A stretch of DNA of 64,000 nt, taken from positions 24,205 to 88,204 of the forward strand of contig JADBWH010000074.1 of the NCBI GenBank assembly GCA_020404105.1, written 5' to 3'. The translations under genes and the position numbers were made by a program. This DNA is from Pseudanabaena sp. M53BS1SP1A06MG. Its GTDB lineage: Bacteria > Cyanobacteriota > Cyanobacteriia > Pseudanabaenales > Pseudanabaenaceae. The notes beneath the pieces were generated by a model. It was not told the origin of the DNA, searched no databases, and worked only from the letters and a program-made list of their open reading frames with translations. This document shows positions 6,895-15,751 of the stretch, piece by piece (the first letter of the stretch is position 1; each line of letters begins with the position of its first letter).

Positions 6895-8556
6895 TCAAAA
6901 AGTTTGCTTAACTGCTTGGAACGTTTTAAAACCTCCACTCAGATTATAAGCCTTAAATCCATTTAAACTGAGAATCCGCGTGGCGTAATAACCTCGCTGT
7001 CCGACCTGGCAATAAACCCAAATCTCCTGTTCTGGATTGAGTTCATGGAGGCGATCGCGCAATTGAGGTAACGGTATATTTACCGCTCCTTGCACATTCC
7101 CTGCCTCAAACTCATCAACATTGCGAACATCGAGCAGTAATCTGCCATCAAGATTTGAGAGTTGCTCCCAATGTACCAAGGTCGCATCACCTCTAAGAAC
7201 GTTCGCCGCGATCATTCCTGCCATATTTACAGGATCTTTCGCAGAGCCAAATTGGGGTGCATAGCATAACTCCGCTTCTTCGAGATCGAATACGGTTGCA
7301 CCCATTTGCATAGCGATCGCGATCGCATCAATGCGTTTTTCTACACCTTCTTCTCCTACAGCCTGCGCTCCCAAAATTCGCCCATCCTCCTTTGAGAATA
7401 GAAGTTTTAAATCAATCGGTTTCGCATCAGGATAATATCCAGCATGGTGAATTGGATGGAGATAGACCTTCTCGTATTCCCATCCTAAGCGTTTCAGAGT
7501 TTTCTCATTGACTCCCGTAGATGCGATCGTCAAGCCGAATGCACCACACACCGAAGTCCCCTGTACGCCGCGAAAGGTACTAGGACGAGCTTCGCAAATC
7601 ACGTCTGCCGCAATTCGTCCTTGACGATTCGCAGGGCCCGCTAAGGGAATTAATGTCCACTCACCCGTAACAAAGTCTTTAACCTCGATAGCATCTCCCA
7701 CCGCCCAGATTTTTGGATTGCTAGTCTGCATCTGCTCATTGACACGGATACCGCCGCGATCGCCAATTTCTAACCCTGCGGCTTTTGCCAATGCTGTCTC
7801 TGGACGGACACCGATGCCCAGAATAACGATGTCGGCAGTATGCGTTGCCCCCGATTTTGTGGTGACAGCGATGCCATGATCATTGCGTTCAAATTTGCTA
7901 ACGCTATCGCCTAACACCAAATTGACATGGTGCGATCGCATTGTTTCCTGTACTGAAACCACCATCTCAGGATCGAGGGGAGACATTACCTGTGATTGCG
8001 ATTCAATCAGAGTTACCTCAATCCCGCGATTAACTAGATTCTCAGCCATTTCTAAGCCAATAAATCCGCCACCGACGACCACCGCTCGTTTTGCTTGATG
8101 CTCGTCAATCCATGCGCGAATCTGGCGACTGTCAGGAATCGTTCTCACGACAAAGATTCCTGTTAAATCTATCCCTGCTAAAGGGGGAATGATCGGAGCT
8201 GCACCAGTAGCTAAGACTAGCGCATCATAGGATTCCTGATAGATAGCACCTGTTTGACGATTTTTAACAGTAATCTGCATCGCTTCGCAATTGATCGCCA
8301 TTACTTCATTTTCTAAGCGCACATCAATCTTAAAGCGATCGCGAAATAGGGCAACATTGGCAACCAGCAACTTTTTCTCATCGGTAATCACATCACCGAT
8401 ATAGTAAGGCAGTCCACAATTGGCAAAGGATACAAACGAACCTTGCTCAAAAATAATGATTTCGGCAGTCTCCGATAGCCGCCGCGATCGCGCCGCACAA
8501 GATGCTCCCCCCGCATTTCCACCGATAATGAGGATGCGTTTTCGATCTGTGGTCAT
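6895..8556 (-). CDS. CoA-disulfide/persulfide reductase fused to rhodanese
   Basis: 553 residues. An FAD-dinucleotide fold begins at IIGGNAGGASCAAR (about 9-22); the single redox cysteine of CoA-disulfide reductases is in SFANCGLPYYIG (about 43-54). A second nucleotide fold is at VVVGGGFIGLEMAENLV, and the C-terminal 100 residues form a rhodanese domain with active loop CQVGQRG. Such CoADR-rhodanese fusions reduce CoA-persulfides or polysulfides using NAD(P)H and release sulfide. Its position at the start of the sulfur island fits a role in handling persulfide. All key residues are intact. Confidence 0.88.
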   Translation of the reverse strand: MTTDRKRILIIGGNAGGASCAARSRRLSETAEIIIFEQGSFVSFANCGLPYYIGDVITDEKKLLVANVALFRDRFKIDVRLENEVMAINCEAMQITVKNRQTGAIYQESYDALVLATGAAPIIPPLAGIDLTGIFVVRTIPDSRQIRAWIDEHQAKRAVVVGGGFIGLEMAENLVNRGIEVTLIESQSQVMSPLDPEMVVSVQETMRSHHVNLVLGDSVSKFERNDHGIAVTTKSGATHTADIVILGIGVRPETALAKAAGLEIGDRGGIRVNEQMQTSNPKIWAVGDAIEVKDFVTGEWTLIPLAGPANRQGRIAADVICEARPSTFRGVQGTSVCGAFGLTIASTGVNEKTLKRLGWEYEKVYLHPIHHAGYYPDAKPIDLKLLFSKEDGRILGAQAVGEEGVEKRIDAIAIAMQMGATVFDLEEAELCYAPQFGSAKDPVNMAGMIAANVLRGDATLVHWEQLSNLDGRLLLDVRNVDEFEAGNVQGAVNIPLPQLRDRLHELNPEQEIWVYCQVGQRGYYATRILSLNGFKAYNLSGGFKTFQAVKQTF

Positions 8557-8741
8557 AGTTCTATTTTCTTGATTAAGAGAAAGCTGTGGGGACGAGTTTC
8601 AAGGTGAACAAAAGTAAACATCTAGGATTTTGACTCTAACTCTAGTCTAAGTAGTTCAGTATATTTAAAAACCAAATCTAGAAGCCTGAGTTGCCATCCA
8701 ATAGCGAGATTCAAGCTTCTAGATTTTAACTTAGCTACTTA

Positions 8742-9158
8742 TTACCAAGATAATGTCTGTGTATTGTCCTTAAATAGAGCATTACCAGTAATTTCTGGTG
8801 AACCTATCTTTGCGCCATCAATTAGGTCGGATTCCTTAACGCCATATTTTTTCATGCACATAGGGCAGACGAGTACAACACCGCCTTGCTTTATGATTTC
8901 TGCTAAGGCGCTCTGTTGTTCCTTGTATATCCTTGCATTGGTCTTGGAAACCACAAGAACCCCTTTGTCATTTAGAAAAATCGTAACTGGATGACCGCGT
9001 TCAAATTGGCTCTTGGAGAACTGAATCGCCATAGTACTACGATGTTGCTGGTCGGCGGTCATATTAACAAATAGGGGATCTTTCTCCCCAGCAAGGGCTG
9101 GTATCGCAAAGACAGCAGAAATAACAAACAGGGGGGCAACTAGATTTAGCAGTTTCAT
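8742..9158 (-). CDS. Exported DsrE-family sulfur-carrier-like protein
   Basis: 138 residues with a clear signal peptide (MKLLNLVAPLFVISAVFAI to ALAG). The mature part is DsrE/DsrF-like, with CPMCMKKYGV near residues 98-107 placing cysteines where DsrE proteins carry sulfur. Export to the periplasm or lumen separates it from cytosolic sulfur relay proteins. It is divergently arranged with the CRP-AAA-polyferredoxin gene across a 222-bp spacer rich in ATATAG-type sequence. Confidence 0.78.
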   Translation of the reverse strand: MKLLNLVAPLFVISAVFAIPALAGEKDPLFVNMTADQQHRSTMAIQFSKSQFERGHPVTIFLNDKGVLVVSKTNARIYKEQQSALAEIIKQGGVVLVCPMCMKKYGVKESDLIDGAKIGSPEITGNALFKDNTQTLSW

Positions 9159-9380
9159 AATTTACCTTCTTTAAATAGAAAATCATTACAATGAATTTCT
9201 TCTACCCGTGAAATACGAGTCCTTTTTTCCGTAACACTTATTAAGTTAATGGTTACGGTGATATCACGAGTGTTAATTTCTTGATTGTATTGTTATATAG
9301 TAAGGCAATATATCTTTAGACACAAATTGAAATACTTCAGTCAATACCTGAGTTCGTATTTTGGATGGTAATGTGAAACT

Positions 9381-12071
9381 ATGGTTTCTACAATTAATTC
9401 GCTTTCCTTATCTGCTTTAGAACACCCATCACTAGGTGCGGGATTAGAGGATTTGCCACAACCAGATCTAGAGGCGGAGGCGGAATGCTGTAACTGGTTA
9501 AGATTTCATCGACTTTGGGGACAGTTGCCCGATCGCACTTTGCAAGATATCGCCCGATCGCTGCATTTATTTAAAGTGGAAGCAGGCACGATTATCTATC
9601 AAACCAATCAACCTGCGATCGGACTGTATTTGATGAAATGGGGAGCCGTCGAAATTTACCGAACTTCATTAATTGGCAGATCCCAGATTCGTCCGCGCAG
9701 TGCAGGAGATCTATTTGGCTATGTGACCCTAATCGCCAAACTGAAGGAGGGTAAACATCAAACTCAGGCGATCGCTATTACTAACAGCGAAATCTGGTTT
9801 CTGCCCCAAGCTAGATTTTGGCAATTGATGCAGCAACATCCTGAACTGGAACATCTCTTCAATACGCTCCTAGCCCAAGACCTCAATGCTTTTAGTACCC
9901 GCATCGCTAAAGAACAACAACGTATTCAAGGGTTGCAGTCCTATATTCAGAATGTTCCCAAAGATAAAACAATTATTGGTAACAGTAAGGCAACGCAAAA
10001 GTTAAGCGAACAAATCGATCATGCTGCCGCCACCCTGAAGCCCATCATTTTCCTAGGACAAGCAGGAACTGGCAAAACTTTTCTGGCAGGACTGATTCAC
10101 GATCGCTCTGGTTTAGCGTCTCAGCCCTTTGTTGAGCTAGATTGTGCTAAGTTGCCGCGATCACTTGATGGCAGATTAGATACAGATTTATTGTTTGGGC
10201 GCATTGGTGCAAGGGAAGGAATTCTGGAATTATTGGAACGGGGAACGCTGTTATTGAATAATTGTCAGGTTTTGAGTGAAGGCGATCGCCTCAGATTAAT
10301 TCATTACCTCAAAGCAGGGACAATCTTACCCAATCATGGCATGAGTGGCTCTGGTACGCTCCCTGAACCACCGCAAGCAATTCAATCTTGGGTGCGCTTA
10401 ATCATGGCATCTCCCGACAAGCTCGATTTCCCCCCAGACCTTGAGATCATCTCGATCAAACTCTTTACTCTGCCACAGCGCAAAGCCGATATTCCCGATT
10501 TTGCCCGTTACTTTCTCACTCAATTTTGCCAAGAACAGAATCGCCCATTATTGGAACTAGATCAATCGGAAATGCGGCGGCTGATTAGCTATGATTACCC
10601 AGGCAATCTGGCGGAATTAGGCGAAATTCTGCATCGGGCAACGATCATGACCCCGATCGCTCAAGCAGTAATTTCTGAACAAGCGCTCTGGTCGGTGCAA
10701 TCTTCTAAAAATGCCTTTCGTGTCGATCTGCTTACCGATGTACCTTGGTTGCGGCGCATCCTGCTCAGCAATTGGTATCCTGAAGGCATCTGGTATGTGA
10801 TGATGGCGTTCTTTGTCCCTGTGACGATCGCAGGTTTCTTTGGTCCGCAAGCAAGGGATAGCAGCATCACCCTGAATCTATTTTGGGCTTGGTGGTGGCC
10901 TGGATATTTACTTCTGTTTGTGTTTATCGGTCGGCTTTGGTGTGCCGTTTGTCCCTTTATGATTACCGCCGAATGGATTAGGCGATTTTCTCTTTGGCTC
11001 TTCCCGCGACAGCAATTAACTTGGAATACCCAATGGCTAAACCGTTGGGGCGCTTGGTTCCTATTTGGCGGCTTCGTAGCAATCTATCTCTGGGAAAAAT
11101 TATGGGACTTACCGCACCATGGGGCGCTTTCGGCTTGGTTATTATTAGCGATTACCGCAGGAGCCGTGATTTGTAGCCTCATTTATGAACGGCGGCTCTG
11201 GTGTCGCTATCTCTGTCCGATTGGCGGCATGAATGGAATGTTTGCCAAACTAGCGATGGTGGAAGTACGGGCAACTCAACAGGTTTGTGGCAGTCAATGC
11301 AGCACCTTTGGTTGTTACAAGGGCAGCGCCGCTACCGCCGTCACTTTTGCCGATGCTCTCCCCACGGAAGGACAGGCTACGGAGGGTTGTCCTCTCTATT
11401 CCCATCCTGCTCAATTACAGGATAACCGCGACTGTATGCTCTGCATGACCTGCATGAAAGCCTGTCCCAATCGTTCTGTGCAATTAAATTTACGATTCCC
11501 AACTTCTGATTTACTGGAAAATCATCAAGCCTTTAGTGCAGAAGTTGCCCTGCTGTTATTACTTTTGGGCGGTGTATTCATGCACCATAGCCACAGGATT
11601 CTCGATTGGTTAGGATTTGGTTATTTTCCAGTTGATGCTGACCATTTATTGCCGAGTACAGCGATCGCCCTAGCTTTATTAAGTATTCCTGCCCTATTGA
11701 CCTATTTAGCCCATGCAATCGCCCGTAGGCTTGACCCTGAGCAACCCGAATATTTACGAGTGATCTATGCCTATCTGCCCCTAACCCTAGCGGTAAATCT
11801 AGCCCATTACATCCCTGCGGCAGTCACCGAAGCAGGGCGGCTCTTACCAGTTTTAGCGAGAACATTAGGCTCCAGTGGTGAGCATCTATTTACCCTCACT
11901 TGGAGTTTAGAAGTTGCCCAATTTTTGCAAGGCGTGACTCTTCTTTCCGCCGTTATATTTAGCATCTATCCCCTATTGCGAATCACAGGGCGATCACTAC
12001 TTAGCAATCTCCCCCATCTGCTGTTAATACTGGGCTTTACCTTCTTTTTCTTTCAATTAATGGTCTTTTAA
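9381..12071 (+). CDS. Fusion of cNMP-binding, AAA+ (sigma-54-activator type) and membrane polyferredoxin domains
   Basis: 896 residues. About 35-160 is a cyclic-nucleotide-binding (CRP-like) domain; about 190-430 is an AAA+ module with Walker A GQAGTGKTF (near 226); about 460-890 is a NapH/CcoG-like membrane part with several hydrophobic segments and Fe-S cysteine groups WCAVCP, WCRYLCP, CGSQCSTFGC and CMLCMTCMKACP. I see neither a GAFTGA loop nor a helix-turn-helix, and cyanobacteria lack sigma-54, so it is unlikely to be a classical enhancer-binding activator. It reads more like a membrane redox protein with a signal-gated ATPase. Cysteine synthase follows after five bases. Confidence 0.8.
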   Translation: MVSTINSLSLSALEHPSLGAGLEDLPQPDLEAEAECCNWLRFHRLWGQLPDRTLQDIARSLHLFKVEAGTIIYQTNQPAIGLYLMKWGAVEIYRTSLIGRSQIRPRSAGDLFGYVTLIAKLKEGKHQTQAIAITNSEIWFLPQARFWQLMQQHPELEHLFNTLLAQDLNAFSTRIAKEQQRIQGLQSYIQNVPKDKTIIGNSKATQKLSEQIDHAAATLKPIIFLGQAGTGKTFLAGLIHDRSGLASQPFVELDCAKLPRSLDGRLDTDLLFGRIGAREGILELLERGTLLLNNCQVLSEGDRLRLIHYLKAGTILPNHGMSGSGTLPEPPQAIQSWVRLIMASPDKLDFPPDLEIISIKLFTLPQRKADIPDFARYFLTQFCQEQNRPLLELDQSEMRRLISYDYPGNLAELGEILHRATIMTPIAQAVISEQALWSVQSSKNAFRVDLLTDVPWLRRILLSNWYPEGIWYVMMAFFVPVTIAGFFGPQARDSSITLNLFWAWWWPGYLLLFVFIGRLWCAVCPFMITAEWIRRFSLWLFPRQQLTWNTQWLNRWGAWFLFGGFVAIYLWEKLWDLPHHGALSAWLLLAITAGAVICSLIYERRLWCRYLCPIGGMNGMFAKLAMVEVRATQQVCGSQCSTFGCYKGSAATAVTFADALPTEGQATEGCPLYSHPAQLQDNRDCMLCMTCMKACPNRSVQLNLRFPTSDLLENHQAFSAEVALLLLLLGGVFMHHSHRILDWLGFGYFPVDADHLLPSTAIALALLSIPALLTYLAHAIARRLDPEQPEYLRVIYAYLPLTLAVNLAHYIPAAVTEAGRLLPVLARTLGSSGEHLFTLTWSLEVAQFLQGVTLLSAVIFSIYPLLRITGRSLLSNLPHLLLILGFTFFFFQLMVF

Positions 12072-12076
12072 TCCCC

Positions 12077-13015
12077 ATGAAAATCTATCACGATATTACG
12101 CAAGTTATTGGACATACCCCCCTGCTCAGGCTGAATCACTTGCCGCAGGAAATGGGTTGCGTTGCCGAAATCGTCTTAAAAATGGAAGGAATGAATCCTG
12201 CCAAATCCGTGAAGGATCGCATTGCCATTAGCATGATCACCGAAGCAGAGCAGGCTGGCTTAATTCAACCGCATCATTCTACGATTATTGAAGCAACTTC
12301 TGGCAATACAGGCATTGGTTTAGCTATGGTTTGTGCGGTCAAAGGCTATCGTTTGATCTTGACGATGCCAGACAATATGAGTGCGGAAAGACAAAAACTT
12401 TTGCAAGCCTATGGAGCAGAGGTAGTCTTGACTCCTGCGATCGCCGATATGCAGGGTGCGATCGCCCATGCTAACCAGTTATTAATGACGATTCCCAAAG
12501 CTTTTTCACCGCACCAATTCAGCAATCCCGCCAATCCCAAAATCCATTACCACACCACAGGCGCAGAGATTTGGGAAGATACCGATGGCGCGATCTCCGC
12601 CTTAGTAGTAGGCGTTGGCACGGGCGGCACACTCACGGGCGCTGGCTGCTATCTCAAGCAAAAAAATCCCCAAATTCAGATAATCGCGGTAGAACCATCA
12701 ACTAGTGCTGTCCTAAGCGGTCAACCCGCCCATCCCCATAATATTCAAGGTATTGGTGCAGGTTTTATTCCCGATGTTTTGCGCGTCGATTTAATTGATG
12801 AAATTGCGATCGTCACGGAAGCAGAAGCCTACGAGACAGGAAAACAGTTAGCCCAAAAAGAAGGAATCTTGAGCGGTATTTCCACAGGCGCGGTGGTTTA
12901 TGCAGGTTTACACATAGGAAGACGATCGCAATATCAAAATCAACGTATCGTGATCGTTCAGCCCAGTGCGGGGGAGCGTTACCTGAGTACTGCGATGTGG
13001 AATGATGTCCATTAA
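12077..13015 (+). CDS. cysK: Cysteine synthase (O-acetylserine sulfhydrylase)
   Basis: 312 residues of the PLP-dependent cysteine synthase family. NPAKSVKDRIAI (about 41-52) holds the PLP lysine; EATSGNTGIGLAM binds the substrate carboxylate; GVGTGGTLTGAG binds the PLP phosphate. It condenses O-acetylserine with sulfide to make cysteine, thus also scavenging sulfide. It is co-directional with the fusion protein gene five bases upstream, implying one operon. CysM-type specificity (thiosulfate) cannot be excluded. A 14-bp hairpin follows at 13084. Confidence 0.85.
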   Translation: MKIYHDITQVIGHTPLLRLNHLPQEMGCVAEIVLKMEGMNPAKSVKDRIAISMITEAEQAGLIQPHHSTIIEATSGNTGIGLAMVCAVKGYRLILTMPDNMSAERQKLLQAYGAEVVLTPAIADMQGAIAHANQLLMTIPKAFSPHQFSNPANPKIHYHTTGAEIWEDTDGAISALVVGVGTGGTLTGAGCYLKQKNPQIQIIAVEPSTSAVLSGQPAHPHNIQGIGAGFIPDVLRVDLIDEIAIVTEAEAYETGKQLAQKEGILSGISTGAVVYAGLHIGRRSQYQNQRIVIVQPSAGERYLSTAMWNDVH

Positions 13016-13072
13016 TCCTTAGCGATCGCCCCACCAGCTTTTTCCCAACCTGAGAGGCTAGGCGGTAAATCT
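13013..13072 (-). pseudogene. Relic of a rhodanese gene 3' end
   Basis: On the reverse strand about 18 codons read LPPSLSGWEKAGGAIAKD and stop, overlapping the end of the cysteine synthase gene. They match the C-terminus of the intact rhodanese at 13498-13992 (PPSLSGWKQAGEAIAKS). The rest of this copy is absent, so it is a remnant of a tandem duplication. Confidence 0.6.
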
Positions 13073-13083
13073 CACAAATAGGA

Positions 13084-13117
13084 GTAAATACAGGATAACC
13101 ATGTATCCTGTATTTAC
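13084..13117 (+). terminator. Hairpin after cysteine synthase
   Basis: GTAAATACAGGATA (13084-13097) and its exact reverse complement (13104-13117) form a 14-bp stem with a 6-base loop, 70 bp after the stop codon. There is no clean T-run, but its place suggests transcript end or stability. Confidence 0.5.
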
Positions 13118-13138
13118 CCCAAGTTTACCTATGCTTAG

Positions 13139-13443
13139 CTACTTAATAGAACTACGTTGCATAGTACGCCACATCACGATTCCTGTAAAAAGCAATATAA
13201 ACAAACCGAGAGCAGTCAGGAATGGGTAAACAATTTCTAGATTAATTACACCGAAATCTCCCTTATGCCAATCTAAAATCCATTTAGAGCTCTTTTCTCT
13301 GCCTTTGCCTGCTAAATATAGGATTTCATAAATTATGCCTGTAATGGTGTTAGAAATAGAGGCAACAACATAATCGGAGCAAGAATGCGATGAAGACGGC
13401 GAATATATTTAAAATATTGGCTGTGTTTTTTGGTGGCTTCCAT
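13139..13443 (-). pseudogene. Small PepSY-associated membrane protein, frameshifted
   Basis: The frame opens with ATG at 13443 (MEATKKHSQYFKYIRRLHRI then LAPIMLLPLF) and runs into a stop at TPLQA. A shift of one base restores a second frame reading SNTITGIIYEILYLAGKG, then WILDWHKGDFGV and a final hydrophobic helix ending MWRTMQRSSIK. Together they make a protein of about 100 residues of the kind annotated as PepSY-domain membrane proteins in cyanobacteria, with two membrane helices. Either a true frameshift mutation or a sequencing error. It follows the rhodanese gene on the same strand. Confidence 0.6.
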
Positions 13444-13497
13444 AAATAAACTCCTTAATGAGCGTGTATTGGGAGGAATGATGGTAATTAATACAGA

Positions 13498-13992
13498 TTA
13501 AGATTTGGCGATCGCCTCACCAGCCTGTTTCCAACCTGAAAGACTAGGCGGAAAGCCCTTCACATTGTCATAATTGAGCAAATGTAAGGTCATCACACCC
13601 ATCGAAGAGCGATAACCCGTAGAACAATATAAAACTACAGGGCGATCGCTAGGAATTTTGCTTAAATTGCGCGATATAGTCCGTAGTGGAATGTTAATGG
13701 CATTAGGGATATGTCCTGATTGATATTCCGATAGTTCGCGGACATCCACTAATAGAGCTTGACGATCAGCTATCAAACTTTTCAACTCTTCGACATTAGC
13801 AATCGTGTAGTATCCCGATGGAATAGCCATGAGATATTTATCCAAAGACATTTCTAATCGTGGATATCCTTCAATACTCGACAGCAGATTAGGTATATCG
13901 ATTGGTTTTGAGGCGATCGCGTTTGGTTGAAGTCCTAACAAGAGACAGAATGATAAAACGATGCCAAGCAGTAGAGATGAAATTAATTTCAT
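13498..13992 (-). CDS. Exported single-domain rhodanese
   Basis: 164 residues from the ATG at 13992; the open frame runs further upstream through a repeat into the IS element, which is not coding for it. A signal peptide (MKLISSLLLGIVLSFCLLLG to AIAS) is followed by a rhodanese domain with VDVRELSEYQSGHIPNA and active loop CSTGYRS (cysteine near residue 128). It would transfer sulfane sulfur to an acceptor such as thiols or cyanide outside the cytosol. The IS982 element now separates it from the genes to the right that share its strand. Confidence 0.8.
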   Translation of the reverse strand: MKLISSLLLGIVLSFCLLLGLQPNAIASKPIDIPNLLSSIEGYPRLEMSLDKYLMAIPSGYYTIANVEELKSLIADRQALLVDVRELSEYQSGHIPNAINIPLRTISRNLSKIPSDRPVVLYCSTGYRSSMGVMTLHLLNYDNVKGFPPSLSGWKQAGEAIAKS

Positions 13993-14018
13993 AGTTTTTT
14001 TATTGTAGTAGATAAGAT

Positions 14019-14063
14019 CCTCACCCCTAGCCCCTCTCCCAGAGCAGGAGAAGGGGATGAGGG
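14019..14063. repeat. GC-rich imperfect palindrome of a cyanobacterial dispersed-repeat type
   Basis: A run of CCTCACCCCTAGCCCCTCTC followed by GGAGAAGGGGATGAGGG can fold into an imperfect hairpin. Sequence of this style is common between genes in cyanobacteria. It lies between the rhodanese start and the IS element and may form part of the rhodanese leader. Confidence 0.5.
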
Positions 14064-14092
14064 AAGATTTTCGCTCTGCGTAAGGTGAATTA

Positions 14093-15079
14093 ACGTGAGT
14101 TCGGGTTAAGAAGCAGAAGGCAAAGCCCAGTCCATAAGCAAAGAAGGCTTCTTTGGTTGGTGACAATAAGCAATAAGCCCAGAAATGATATTGAGCATGG
14201 CATTGATGGGACTGCGATGACGAGAATGTTCAATCTGTGAAATATTTTTGAGTTGGTCAATGATCGTCTCAATGATTGAACGCTTGCGAGCGAGCAACTT
14301 ATCAGTCAAGCGCATCAAGCGATTTTTCATATTGCGCTTGGGTTTAGCAAAGAACTCAATGCCAAAATCTTGAAACAGATGAGATGCTAACGACTGAGAT
14401 ACATAACCACGATCAGCAAACACTTTGCCAAACATAAATTTGAGCAAATCAGGGATAGGTTTACGGTCATCAACGTTGCCTGGTGTAATTTGGATATTTA
14501 GTAACTCACCGTACTCATTGACCAGCAGATGCAGTTTGAAGCCAAAGAACCAATCTACTGATGTCTTTCTTGCCACGAGCCGCTATGCCTTGGAAGACCT
14601 TATGCTGCTTAATCCGTCGATTGTGGCAGACACCCAATGAGGTTGAATCTACAAAACTAATACCTGTACATTCACCAAAACAATGTTTCAGGTATATGCA
14701 CAGTGGAATCATTGCTGAACCCATAAACTCGATAAACCTGTTGTAGCTTGGTAGTCTTGGAAATTCCTTCTGCCAATACTTACACACTTGTTTTTGATAA
14801 AAATGCTTGAAGTCACGGTAGTGGTTTTGGTGAAAGGCGATCAGAATTGTCATCACTTCACTCATACTCAGACATCTTTTCCTTTGTCTTTGTTGTAAAC
14901 CATTGCCCAGCAATAGTTGTCGCCATTTTGGTTCAAATATTTGGCAAAAATCATCAACATGGCAGAACAGGGCTTCTAAACTATTAGTCATGGGAGTTAC
15001 TTCGCTGAACTTGTTTTACTTATTTCCAGCTTATCGGTTTCTCCCTTTTTTTCTCCTTTTCCTTATACCGAACTCACGT
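14093..15079 (-). mobile_element. IS982-family insertion sequence
   Basis: 987 bp bounded by inverted ends beginning ACGTGAGTTCGG on both sides. It is flanked by an exact 7-bp direct repeat TGAATTA (14086-14092 and 15080-15086), the target-site duplication. Length, ends and transposase type agree with IS982. The right-hand duplication contains the stop codon of the DUF3365 gene, so the element sits at the very end of that gene without changing its product. Confidence 0.85.
14106..14991 (-). pseudogene. IS982 transposase, frameshifted
   Basis: The N-terminal part (14991 down to about 14560) starts MTNSLEALFCHVDDFCQIFE, typical for IS982 transposases, and contains SFVDSTSLGVCHNRRI with the first catalytic aspartate. 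The C-terminal part continues in another frame from about 14570 (KTSVDWFFGFKLHLLVNEYG) to 14106 with VFADRGYVS and LARKRSIIETI. The frames join at an AAGAAAG run, and one extra base would explain the break. The element is therefore probably inactive unless frameshifting rescues it or another copy acts in trans. Confidence 0.75.
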
Positions 15080-15083
15080 TGAA

Positions 15084-15710
15084 TTAGGGAGTAACAGAAT
15101 CTTGAATTGCTTTTTTCATTTCATCGGGAATGAATACAGCATACATACCACGCAAGTCACCAACTTTGAAGTTATAGGCTAAATCTTGAGGATAGCCTTT
15201 CTGCACAAACTGAGGACGCTGATCTTTTGCCCCATGACAGACCAAACAACTTGCTTCTACATCGATGCGGCGATAGTAGCGTGTTCCTGTCTGCTGATTA
15301 ATGGTTTCCCGATCCCACAGTCCAACTAGCTCATGGTCTTGTTCAAATTTTGCCAAAGCCATTTTGTCATGGAGATTTTCAGGAGCATGGACAGGATTGC
15401 GATACTTAGTCGCGATTTGCTTCACCTGCCAACCATTTTCTTTACTGAGTTGTATTGCTTGCATTCCCACAGGACGACAGACTTCTTTCATCGTTTGTTG
15501 GGTTGGCTCTTCAGTGCTTCCTTCTAGACTCGAAGCCAAGCCTGTCCGCATTGCGTCTAGAGCTTCAATTTCCTGAACAGCATGAACTAATTCTTCAGGA
15601 TGGGGAATAATTGGAGCAGCTAGGGCGATCGCAGGATGCCACGCGATCGCAAACAAACTGAACCCAATTACTAGAAAGAGATTGAGAACGAACTGATATG
15701 ATTTTTGCAT
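15084..15710 (-). CDS. DUF3365/Tll0287-like exported c-type haem protein
   Basis: 208 residues. Signal peptide up to about IALA (residue 31), then a DUF3365 domain with one haem-binding site CLVCH near residue 155. Tll0287-type proteins are cyanobacterial haem proteins with a PAS-like fold proposed as redox sensors or carriers. The stop codon TAA lies inside the target duplication of the neighbouring IS. It belongs to a reverse-strand series with the hydrolase, MBL and DUF4079 genes. Confidence 0.8.
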   Translation of the reverse strand: MQKSYQFVLNLFLVIGFSLFAIAWHPAIALAAPIIPHPEELVHAVQEIEALDAMRTGLASSLEGSTEEPTQQTMKEVCRPVGMQAIQLSKENGWQVKQIATKYRNPVHAPENLHDKMALAKFEQDHELVGLWDRETINQQTGTRYYRRIDVEASCLVCHGAKDQRPQFVQKGYPQDLAYNFKVGDLRGMYAVFIPDEMKKAIQDSVTP

Positions 15711-15751
15711 GGTCTACTCCTGAATCTCTTTATAAAAATCTACTTAACAAT

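Noticed and set aside
9381..12071. Sigma-54-dependent transcription activator
   Set aside because: No GAFTGA loop or DNA-binding domain seen, and cyanobacteria lack sigma-54; the C-terminal half is a membrane Fe-S protein.
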